A stretch of 20,129 nt of DNA from assembly GCA_966128725.1 (NCBI GenBank), contig CBHYLN010000095.1:1-20129 (forward strand), written 5' to 3'. Source of the DNA: JAFDZV01 sp966128725. Lineage in GTDB: Bacteria; Bacteroidota; Ignavibacteria; OLB7. Every line of letters starts with the position of its first letter. Within the stretch, counting starts at the first letter, position 1. The position numbers and the translations under genes are program-made. Shown piece by piece: positions 7,414 to 13,434 of this stretch. Under the pieces are notes generated by a model. It was given only the letters and a program-made list of their open reading frames with translations. It was not told where the DNA came from and ran no database searches.

Positions 7414-7713
7414 ATGCAACTCGAAACCGTCGACTCGGCCGCGATCCATGCGATCGGCTACAACCCGCAATCGCGCATCCTGGAAATCATCTTCACCAAC
7501 GGTGGGATTTATCGCTTCGCCGGCGTGCCCGCGCCGCTGTACCGGGCGATGCAGTGCGCGACCTCCATGGGGAAGTTCTTCCAGGCCCATGTGCGCGGCC
7601 AATATCCTTACACACGCATCGGCCGTGGGCGTGTGGCCCGTACCGTGGCACGAACCGCATGGCGGCCTGCCGGGCGCAAGCAAGCCCGGAGCGGGCACGG
7701 CACGCGGGCGTAA
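7414..7713 (+). CDS. KTSC-domain protein with basic C-terminal tail
   Basis: Residues 1-66 of this 99-aa protein match the KTSC domain: an N-terminal V-x-S-x-x-I-x-x-IGY stretch, LEIIFTNGGIYRFAGVP, and SMGKFFQAHVRGQYPYTRI. The domain is named after the C-terminus of some lysyl-tRNA synthetases and also occurs as short stand-alone proteins; its biochemical role is not established. Residues 67-99 are Arg/Gly/Ala-rich and basic with no recognisable fold. The ATG at 7414 is the only sensible start; CAGGT 10 nt upstream is a weak ribosome-binding candidate. No promoter was recognised upstream. A GC-rich inverted repeat follows before ispH. Confidence 0.8.
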   Translation: MQLETVDSAAIHAIGYNPQSRILEIIFTNGGIYRFAGVPAPLYRAMQCATSMGKFFQAHVRGQYPYTRIGRGRVARTVARTAWRPAGRKQARSGHGTRA

Positions 7714-7724
7714 CAACATGCAGA

Positions 7725-7764
7725 TCCGGCCGGCGGCGCTGGCGCTCTGCTGTTGCCGGCCGGA
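7725..7764 (+). terminator. GC-rich inverted repeat between the KTSC gene and ispH
   Basis: TCCGGCCGGC (7725-7734) is a perfect 10-bp complement of GCCGGCCGGA (7755-7764) across a 20-nt loop, starting 12 nt after the KTSC stop. The downstream sequence (GAACTTGCGTAGTTTTG) is only moderately T-rich, so it is a weak terminator at best. The right arm overlaps the -33 region of the ispH promoter, so it could instead affect ispH expression. Confidence 0.45.
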
Positions 7765-7781
7765 GAACTTGCGTAGTTTTG
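7753..7781 (+). promoter_or_regulatory. Bacteroidota-type promoter abutting the ispH start
   Basis: TTG (7753-7755), an 18-nt spacer and TAGTTTTG (7774-7781) match TTG-N19-TAnnTTTG with a full match in the -7 element. The ATG assigned to ispH lies at 7789, 7 nt after the -7 motif, where transcription itself would start. This predicts a leaderless mRNA or a later start codon. Confidence 0.55.
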
Positions 7782-7788
7782 CACCCTG

Positions 7789-9021
7789 ATGGCACGTTCG
7801 TTCGATATCCCCATCCATTACCGCTCGCCGATCATCTCGGCGGTGAAGGCCGCGCGCCGCACGGCTGATCCACGCAAACGCGATCTTTCGCCAACGGTGC
7901 TGGATCTTGGGCCGTTGCGTATTCGCCTGGCCCGGCACTTCGGGTTCTGCTTCGGCGTGGAAAACGCCATCGAGATCGCCTATCGCGCCGTGGAACAGAA
8001 CAACGGCCGCAGGATCTTCCTGTTGTCGGAGATGATCCACAACCCACACGTGAACCACGACCTGCAATCGCGGGGTGTGCGGTTCATCATGACTCCCGGC
8101 GGCCAGCAGCTTGTGCCCTGGCAGGAGCTGACGCCCGAGGACATCGTGATCGTGCCGGCATTTGGGACAACGCTTGATATCCAGGAAACGCTGGCCGAGC
8201 GTGGGATCGATCCCTATTCGTGGGATACCACCTGCCCGTTTGTGGAGAAAGTGTGGAACCGGACCGGCACGCTGGGCGAACGCAATTGCACGGTTGTTGT
8301 GCATGGCCGGCGTGACCACGAGGAAACCCGCGCAACGTTCTCGCACTCCAGCGCCAAGGCGCCCACGGTTGTGGTGCAGAACATGGCCGAAACCGAACGG
8401 CTGGCCGCCATCATTACCGGCGCCGAACCCATCGAACGCTTTGGTGAGTGGTTTGGCGAGCAATGCTCCAACGGATTCGATCCGCGGGCCGATCTGCTGC
8501 GCATCGGCGTTGTGAACCAGACCACGATGCTCGCGATGGAAACGCAGGCCATTGCCGACCGCCTGCGTCGCGCGATGGTGGAACGTTACGGCGAGGAGGC
8601 GATCGCGGAACATTTCGCCGACACACGCGACACGCTGTGTTATGCCACCAACGAGAACCAGAATGCAACGATGGCGTTGATCGAGGCGGGCGGTGATCTT
8701 GCGGTGGTTGTGGGCGGCTACAACAGCTCCAATACGTCGCACCTGGTGGAGCTTTGCCAGGAACGGATGCCGACCTACTTCATCAAGGATGCCAACGAGA
8801 TCGTGAGCGCCGAGGCGATCGCCCACTTCGATCTGCACACACAGTCGGTCCGGACCACGCAGCCGTGGCTTCCGGAGCTATCCCGCCCTACCGAGATCGT
8901 GCTCACAAGCGGAGCCTCATGCCCCGATGCCCTCGTCGACGAAGTGATCGAACGCATCGCGGCGTTTTTCCCCTCGGCCCGCCCTATCCAGGCCGCCATC
9001 GCCGATCTCGAACCGACCTGA
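7789..9021 (+). CDS. ispH: 4-hydroxy-3-methylbut-2-enyl diphosphate reductase, long form
   Basis: IspH (LytB) is the last enzyme of the MEP isoprenoid pathway and makes IPP and DMAPP using an iron-sulfur cluster. The three cluster cysteines are visible: C54 (FGFCFGVENA), C149 (DTTCPFVEKVW) and C284 (DTLCYATNENQ). Substrate-site segments include H84 (EMIHNP), VHG (H172), HEET and GGYNSSNTSHLVE. At 410 aa it is about 90-100 residues longer than E. coli IspH and resembles the roughly 400-aa cyanobacterial/plant-type enzyme, with the HGRRDHEET and CSNGFDP inserts. Residues 1-43 precede the conserved core. The ATG at 7789 sits right at the predicted transcription start; GTG codons at 7843 and 7897 are alternative starts that keep all catalytic motifs. 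Confidence 0.95.
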   Translation: MARSFDIPIHYRSPIISAVKAARRTADPRKRDLSPTVLDLGPLRIRLARHFGFCFGVENAIEIAYRAVEQNNGRRIFLLSEMIHNPHVNHDLQSRGVRFIMTPGGQQLVPWQELTPEDIVIVPAFGTTLDIQETLAERGIDPYSWDTTCPFVEKVWNRTGTLGERNCTVVVHGRRDHEETRATFSHSSAKAPTVVVQNMAETERLAAIITGAEPIERFGEWFGEQCSNGFDPRADLLRIGVVNQTTMLAMETQAIADRLRRAMVERYGEEAIAEHFADTRDTLCYATNENQNATMALIEAGGDLAVVVGGYNSSNTSHLVELCQERMPTYFIKDANEIVSAEAIAHFDLHTQSVRTTQPWLPELSRPTEIVLTSGASCPDALVDEVIERIAAFFPSARPIQAAIADLEPT

Positions 9022-9073
9022 CGCAGCCCCCCGCAGGGCGCGCCAGGTTCACCGCGCCGCGCAGGTGCGGCGG

Positions 9074-9631
9074 TTACTCCACCACCACACCGTACTTCGC
9101 CACCAGGCCCGGCAAACCGTACACGGAAAACTTCGCCTTGCGGAGATCGTTGGCCTCCGGGTCGATGATGAAATTGTAGGATGTTCGCAGGTCGGCCTGT
9201 TTCAGGTTCGTACGGTCGAACAAGGCGCCCTGAAGGTTGCAATGCTCGAACGCGGCCGAGCTCAGATCGCACTCGGTGAAATCCGCATCCAGAAGCGAGC
9301 ACTCCGCGAACCGCGTGCCCTTCATTTTTCGCTTGAAGAACACCGCGTTATCCAGCACACAGCGCTCGAACGACACAGCAAACGCGAAGTCACGACACCG
9401 GCCGAAGTTCACACCGCTGAGTTTGCAGTTGATGAACTCCACGGTCTGCAGGCTGGTGTGGCTGGTATTCACCAACAGCAGATTGCAATCCTGAAACACG
9501 CAATCGATGAACGCAATCTCGGCCAGGTCCGCGTTGGAGAAATCGCAATCCACAAAACGGCACTGCTCGTACGAACCCGCCTCCAGCAGATGAATCTTCT
9601 CGAACGTCTTATCCTCTTCGGCGTGCGACAT
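9074..9631 (-). CDS. Pentapeptide-repeat protein
   Basis: This 185-aa protein consists largely of A(D/N)LxX-type pentapeptide repeats: for example CRFVDCDFSNADL near residue 24, then FIDCVFQDCNL, FINCKLSGVNF, FTECDLSSAAF and FEHCNLQGALF, ending with NLKQADL near residue 147. Such repeats fold as a right-handed quadrilateral beta-helix. The last ~35 residues (NFIIDPEANDLRKAKFSVYGLPGLVAKYG) are a conserved cap of stand-alone pentapeptide proteins common in Bacteroidota. Some relatives (Qnr/MfpA) protect DNA gyrase by mimicking DNA, but that function cannot be assigned here. The gene is convergent with ispH (52-bp gap) and lies downstream of coaX on the same strand with a 96-bp gap. No clear promoter or Shine-Dalgarno was seen. 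Confidence 0.88.
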   Translation of the reverse strand: MSHAEEDKTFEKIHLLEAGSYEQCRFVDCDFSNADLAEIAFIDCVFQDCNLLLVNTSHTSLQTVEFINCKLSGVNFGRCRDFAFAVSFERCVLDNAVFFKRKMKGTRFAECSLLDADFTECDLSSAAFEHCNLQGALFDRTNLKQADLRTSYNFIIDPEANDLRKAKFSVYGLPGLVAKYGVVVE

Positions 9632-9727
9632 GGCGACGGTTGTATGATTCCGTGGACGTGATATTGGTTACGATGCGGTCATCGGTAGCGAACGCCGGCC
9701 GCTGCGGGCCACACGCCGCAAGCGGGA

Positions 9728-10486
9728 TCAGGGGGCGAACTGGTCGGCGCCGATTCGCGCCATTGCGCCAAACAGCAGATGTTCGTTCACGACGGGCAAC
9801 GGCTCGCCTCGCCAAAGCGCTCGCAGCCGCGCGGCGTCACCGCCGGTAAGCGTAACGGGCGCGGCCGCACCGGCGAACGCCAGCTCCGCCAGTTCCCCGG
9901 CAAGCGCCTGCGCGGCGCGCGCGGTGCCCAGCACAACCCCGTTCGCCACCGATTGCCTGCTGGTGCGCGCCGGCAGGATGACATCGTCGCCCGCCAACAC
10001 GGCCGGCAGCGCGGGCACGCGGGCATGCAGCCCCTCGGCGGCGGTTGTGAAGCCCGGCATGATCGCCCCCCAGACAGGGCCACCGTCCAAGCCAAGGGCA
10101 TCAACGGTGATCGCCGTGCCGCAGGATATCACGATGCCCGGGGCATCAAGCCCGATAAGGTTCAGCACACGGTCCAACCCAAGCGAACCTGGTGTGTCGT
10201 AACTGACCCCGACAAAATCGGCAACGGTATGGTGTGTGATCGCATGAACCGGAACCTGGAGCCCGGCCAGCTCCGTCGATCGTTCGCGCGCCACCGGCGC
10301 CAGCAGCACTGGCAGCCCGATGTGATTGATGGCCGCCACGGCACGCTCCATGCGCGCAAACCGCTCCACGCGAAAATCACCTGCGGCCTCGGCATGCGCC
10401 AGCTTTATGGTGCTGTTGCCAACTTCAACAAGCAGGAATGGAAGATGCGATTTCACGGGTGGGGTAGGTTGGGTGGGCGCCTGCAT
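9728..10486 (-). CDS. coaX: Type III pantothenate kinase
   Basis: CoaX phosphorylates pantothenate in the first step of coenzyme A synthesis; it belongs to the acetate/sugar kinase-like ASKHA fold. Visible motifs in this 252-aa protein are the phosphate-binding segment VEVGNSTIKL (E21 at the position usually Asp), SLGLDR with D105, the GTAITVDA motif with D129, GAIMPGF near residue 140 and LTGGDA near residue 213. The invariant first Asp of D-x-G-N-[TS] is replaced by Glu, which is unusual, while the other catalytic positions are kept. Residues 1-14 are a Pro-rich, non-conserved start. The gene follows the DUF948-like gene by 59 bp on the same strand. Confidence 0.92.
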   Translation of the reverse strand: MQAPTQPTPPVKSHLPFLLVEVGNSTIKLAHAEAAGDFRVERFARMERAVAAINHIGLPVLLAPVARERSTELAGLQVPVHAITHHTVADFVGVSYDTPGSLGLDRVLNLIGLDAPGIVISCGTAITVDALGLDGGPVWGAIMPGFTTAAEGLHARVPALPAVLAGDDVILPARTSRQSVANGVVLGTARAAQALAGELAELAFAGAAAPVTLTGGDAARLRALWRGEPLPVVNEHLLFGAMARIGADQFAP

Positions 10487-10502
10487 ACAACACCGCCAGA
10501 AT

Positions 10503-10516
10503 GCCTGCCGGCAGGC
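10503..10516. repeat. 14-bp perfect palindrome between the DUF948-like gene and coaX
   Basis: GCCTGCCGGCAGGC is self-complementary and lies in the 59-bp gap, 17 nt before the coaX start codon. As RNA it makes a 5-bp stem with a CCGG loop and no T tail, so it is not a convincing terminator. A protein-binding site or an mRNA hairpin are both possible. Confidence 0.3.
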
Positions 10517-10545
10517 GCACGACGCATGCGCGGAATGCGTGCGGG

Positions 10546-11079
10546 TCAGCCGTCCGAATAGCGGTGCAACGGGGCCTCGGTTTCATCGGCCGGTTGCAGT
10601 GTTGGGCGGGCCTTGGCGGGCTTGCCACCCTTGATGCCGAGCTTCGCGCGGAAGGCTTCGATCCATGCACCAAGCGCTGAGATAACAGTGGCGACCTCGT
10701 TCACCGGGCGCTGCACCGATGTCTGCACGTTGTCCACGAACTCGATGGCGTGTACAACCACCGTGCGCGCGCTGTGCACCACGGCGATGGCCTCGTCGGT
10801 GGCGTTCTTCACATTCCCCACAATCCCTTCCACCTGGTCCAACTGACCGTTCACACGCTCAACCGTCACCTGCATCTGTCCGGCGATGCCTTCCATGTTC
10901 TTGATCGTGCCCTGCAGATCCACGCGAAGCGCGCCCATCTCGGCAACCAGACTCTGGACCGATCCGCCAACAGTACCCAGAAGCTGCCGGATGCCGTTGA
11001 TAAGCGTCATCAGGTACACAAACAGGCATGCAAGCGCCACAAGCGCAACCGACGCGGAAACGTAGAGAAGAGTATCCAT
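10546..11079 (-). CDS. DUF948-like membrane-anchored coiled-coil protein
   Basis: The 177-aa protein has one N-terminal transmembrane helix (about residues 4-25) and then an amphipathic, heptad-like region to about residue 140 with recurring G-x-x-x-x-x-Q/V-E-x-V patterns, ending in a basic Lys/Pro/Ala tail. This is the layout of DUF948 proteins, whose role is unknown though they are often found next to YtxH-domain genes, as here. The frame stays open further upstream (to 11286), but that extension is Arg-rich and runs into the ytxH gene, so the ATG at 11077-11079 directly before the membrane helix is the right start. The 133-bp gap to ytxH contains a GGCCCG/CGGGCC inverted repeat (11142-11168). 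Confidence 0.75.
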   Translation of the reverse strand: MDTLLYVSASVALVALACLFVYLMTLINGIRQLLGTVGGSVQSLVAEMGALRVDLQGTIKNMEGIAGQMQVTVERVNGQLDQVEGIVGNVKNATDEAIAVVHSARTVVVHAIEFVDNVQTSVQRPVNEVATVISALGAWIEAFRAKLGIKGGKPAKARPTLQPADETEAPLHRYSDG

Positions 11080-11212
11080 ACTGCGGTATTCACGACGGGT
11101 GTTGCTCACGCTCTCCGTGCTGGTCCTCACGGAAGCACCACGGCCCGCCATCGATATGATGACGGGCCAGCGAACCATTACGCACGCAATGCGCCTGAAC
11201 GGGCACGCGTGA

Positions 11213-11668
11213 TTACGACAGCGGCGGCGGACCCTGCTGCGAGCGAAGCTCGTCCTTGAACGCCTCGGTGCCAGCGCGTGCGGCATCCACCAGCTTGCTG
11301 GCGCCGCCCTTCACATCATTGGCAATCCGGCCCCCGGTGCCTGCAACCTTTGCGCGAGCATCGCTTACGATGCGCTCGGCATCCGAGAGCAGCGTGGAAG
11401 CCTTGGAACGGGCCTCATCAACGATGTTCTCGGCGCGGCTGCGCCCTTCATTGATGATCTCGCGCGAACGCTCGTTGGCCGCGTTGAGAACATCACCCGC
11501 CTTATCGATATAACGGTTGGTCACCTCGGAGATATCGGAGCGAAGTTCCCGCCCGCTCTTCGGGGCGAACAACAGCGCCAACGCGGCACCCAGCGCGCCT
11601 CCGGTAAACAACCCAATCAGCAAGCCTTTGCTGAATCCACTCGTTTCGCCTGCTTCATACTGTGCCAT
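11213..11668 (-). CDS. YtxH-like small membrane/stress-associated protein
   Basis: The 151-aa protein starts with a short hydrophilic stretch, then a Gly/Ala-rich membrane helix (about residues 14-35) ending in LLFAPKSGRELR, the YtxH-family hallmark. The rest is a long charged helix (EIINEGRSRAENIVDEARSKA) with coiled-coil character, and a Pro-rich end. Family members are general-stress or envelope-associated proteins of unknown mechanism. The start is well supported: GGAGG (11679-11675 on the minus strand) precedes the ATG by 6 nt, the clearest Shine-Dalgarno in the window. A sigma70-like promoter candidate lies at 11728-11757. It heads a probable unit with the DUF948-like gene and perhaps coaX. 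Confidence 0.82.
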   Translation of the reverse strand: MAQYEAGETSGFSKGLLIGLFTGGALGAALALLFAPKSGRELRSDISEVTNRYIDKAGDVLNAANERSREIINEGRSRAENIVDEARSKASTLLSDAERIVSDARAKVAGTGGRIANDVKGGASKLVDAARAGTEAFKDELRSQQGPPPLS

Positions 11669-11727
11669 GATCTGCCTCCGTCGGTTATGCGATTCTCAAC
11701 AGTGCGCCATTTCCGCACACAGCGAGT

Positions 11728-11757
11728 AGTATAGGTATTTGCCTGGTGCCAAGCCAA
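11728..11757 (-). promoter_or_regulatory. Candidate promoter for the ytxH-like gene
   Basis: On the minus strand TTGGCT (11757-11752), an 18-nt spacer and TATACT (11733-11728) resemble -35/-10 boxes, 60 nt before the start codon. A small hairpin (GTGCG/CGCAC) falls in the leader. Motif match only. Confidence 0.4.
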
Positions 11758-12048
11758 AGGAAAATGCGATACGAAGCTTCTGGAAGGTACGGGCATGCGC
11801 GCGAAGGTTTCATTCGCTTCCCCAACGGCCGTTACCCGCGACCGTATACGGCCGGCACAAGACCCGATCAACGCTTGCGAAAACAAGTCCGGCAACGGCC
11901 CGGGGTTTGAGACGAACAAGCAGGGCCCGATATTCGATCTTCGACAATTTTTTTACCATCGAGCCCACACGGCTGGTAACGGCGGTTGCGACAACGAGTG
12001 TGCCAGGAAGCATCCGCACCTGTCCCCCCCGTTAACGAGCACACGCCG
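11758..12048. other. Divergent intergenic region between ytxH-like and ydcF-like genes
   Basis: No protein gene is supported here. It includes an AT-rich island (CAATTTTTTTACC near 11945). A weak plus-strand promoter candidate, TTGAGA (near 11907) with TATTCG (near 11931) at 18-nt spacing, could serve the downstream membrane-protein gene; I rate it low. Confidence 0.4.
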
Positions 12049-13209
12049 ATGGCAACAATCGCAACAGGCATTCGCAGTTCGGTCTGGCCCGATCATATGC
12101 CTGCCCACCCCTCCGTATCACATGCAGTGAACGCAGAATCCATGCAGCACGATCCCGGCACGACGCCAGCAGGCAACGGCACCCGGATGGGAACCGCCGG
12201 TGCCGCGGCCATCCTCAGGCGCATGCCGTGGAATCTTCTGCGTGGGTTCGCGCTGTTCCTTGGCGCATTTACATTGCTCAACGCGCTGGGGGCGCTGCTG
12301 TTCGTACGGTTCGACGCCAACATCTGGTGGATCGATCTGGAACCGTTTCTTCCGCACGGCGCCACGATTCTTACAGCCGCGATCGGGCTGGCATTGCTTG
12401 GCCTGGCAACCAGGCCGGCAATGGGGAACGCGCGACGCTGGATTACCCTGGCACTGCTCGGTGTGGCGGCACTGGGCACACTGGCCAACGGCACGGCATA
12501 TCTGCGGTTGCGCGGCGCCGGGGCGGTCGACGGGTTCCCGCTTCCCTTCTCCTTCCTGATGTTCGGGGGCATGATGCTGTTGATTGTAAGCGTTGCCGCC
12601 AACTGGCATGTCCTGTACGCGCAACGCTCGCCACGGCTGCACGGCCTGGCTGTTGCGGCCGGCTTCGTGCTCTGCCTGGTGTTGTTTCCGTTGGCGCAGA
12701 TACTGTGCTTTGGCGGCACCAACTACAGCCGCCGTGCCGACGCCATTGTGGTGCTTGGCGCAAAGGCATACGCCGATGGCGGCCTTTCCGGCCCGTTGGC
12801 CGATCGTGTACAGACGGCAATCGAACTCTACAAGCATGGCCTTGCGCCGGTGGTGATCATGTCCGGCGGACCCACCGACGGCGCCATACACGAGACCGAG
12901 GCGATGCGACGCTACGCTGTACGGCGAGGCGTGCCGGCATCGGCGATCCTCACGGACACCAACGGTTTGAACACGCGAGCCACGGCCGAGCACACCGTGC
13001 CCATGCTGCGGAAGCTCGGCGCCCGATCCGTTCTGGTGGTAAGCCACGCCTATCACCTGCCGCGCATAAAAATGGCGTTTCAGCAACAGGGATGGAACGT
13101 GTTCACGGTGCCGGCCAGCGAGGTTTATACCATTACGGGCATCCCGATGTCAACCGCCCGCGAGGTCGCTGGATTCTGGTATTACTACGTCACGGCATTT
13201 TTCGAGTAG
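12049..13209 (+). CDS. Multi-pass membrane protein with C-terminal YdcF/DUF218 domain
   Basis: This 386-aa protein (from ATG 12049) has a ~58-residue polar N-terminus, five predicted membrane helices (about residues 63-86, 105-120, 131-149, 168-190 and 198-220), and then a DUF218 domain: ADAIVVLGAKAYADGGLSGPL near residue 230, VVIMSGG near 268, NTRATAEH near 308, and VVSHAYHLPR near 330. Family relatives include YdcF, SanA and ElyC, linked to envelope integrity and polyprenyl-phosphate/peptidoglycan homeostasis; the exact reaction is not established. The frame is open to a TTG at 11986, and internal ATGs at 12142, 12187 and 12223 are also possible, so the start is uncertain. The gene is divergent from ytxH and 225 bp upstream of the macroglobulin gene. 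Confidence 0.82.
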   Translation: MATIATGIRSSVWPDHMPAHPSVSHAVNAESMQHDPGTTPAGNGTRMGTAGAAAILRRMPWNLLRGFALFLGAFTLLNALGALLFVRFDANIWWIDLEPFLPHGATILTAAIGLALLGLATRPAMGNARRWITLALLGVAALGTLANGTAYLRLRGAGAVDGFPLPFSFLMFGGMMLLIVSVAANWHVLYAQRSPRLHGLAVAAGFVLCLVLFPLAQILCFGGTNYSRRADAIVVLGAKAYADGGLSGPLADRVQTAIELYKHGLAPVVIMSGGPTDGAIHETEAMRRYAVRRGVPASAILTDTNGLNTRATAEHTVPMLRKLGARSVLVVSHAYHLPRIKMAFQQQGWNVFTVPASEVYTITGIPMSTAREVAGFWYYYVTAFFE

Positions 13210-13272
13210 GCCCGGCCTGGTGGCCCGGCTTTGGCGATATAAATCACGGGAACTCGGGCGGGCATCGGAACA

Positions 13273-13287
13273 ATTGCACTTTGCAAT
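13273..13287. repeat. Short inverted repeat upstream of the macroglobulin gene
   Basis: ATTGCA-CTT-TGCAAT forms a 6-bp stem with a 3-nt spacer in the 225-bp gap between the ydcF-like gene and the macroglobulin gene, with a further copy of GCAATGCG about 30 nt downstream (13283 and 13314). It may be an operator-like site; evidence is weak. I found no convincing promoter or terminator in this gap. Confidence 0.25.
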
Positions 13288-13434
13288 GCGGCCACTCGCT
13301 GGTGCAATGCGCTGTTACGCCAATTTCGATGCAACGTCATACGGGCACATCGGTCTAGTCCACGCGGTAACCGATAAGAGCTACGTTCACGCCGGTTTGG
13401 ATCCTTTCCAGCGGCCATGTCTACAGGTGATGCG

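Noticed and set aside
6876..7868. 330-aa plus-strand open frame spanning the 6.9-7.4 kb gap and the KTSC gene
   Set aside because: Arg/Pro/Ala-rich sequence with no motif; it overlaps the KTSC gene and the ispH start in another frame and begins inside hisC.
7348..8838. 496-aa minus-strand open frame over KTSC/ispH
   Set aside because: Antisense to ispH, whose cluster cysteines and motifs are all present on the plus strand.
9022..9073. GC-rich hairpin between the convergent ispH and pentapeptide genes
   Set aside because: The CCGC/GCGG pairing has a 2-nt bulge and no T tail on either strand, so I could not call it a terminator.
11080..11286. N-terminal extension of the DUF948-like frame
   Set aside because: It would overlap the ytxH-like gene by more than 70 bp and is Arg-rich and non-conserved; the ATG at 11079 precedes the membrane helix directly.
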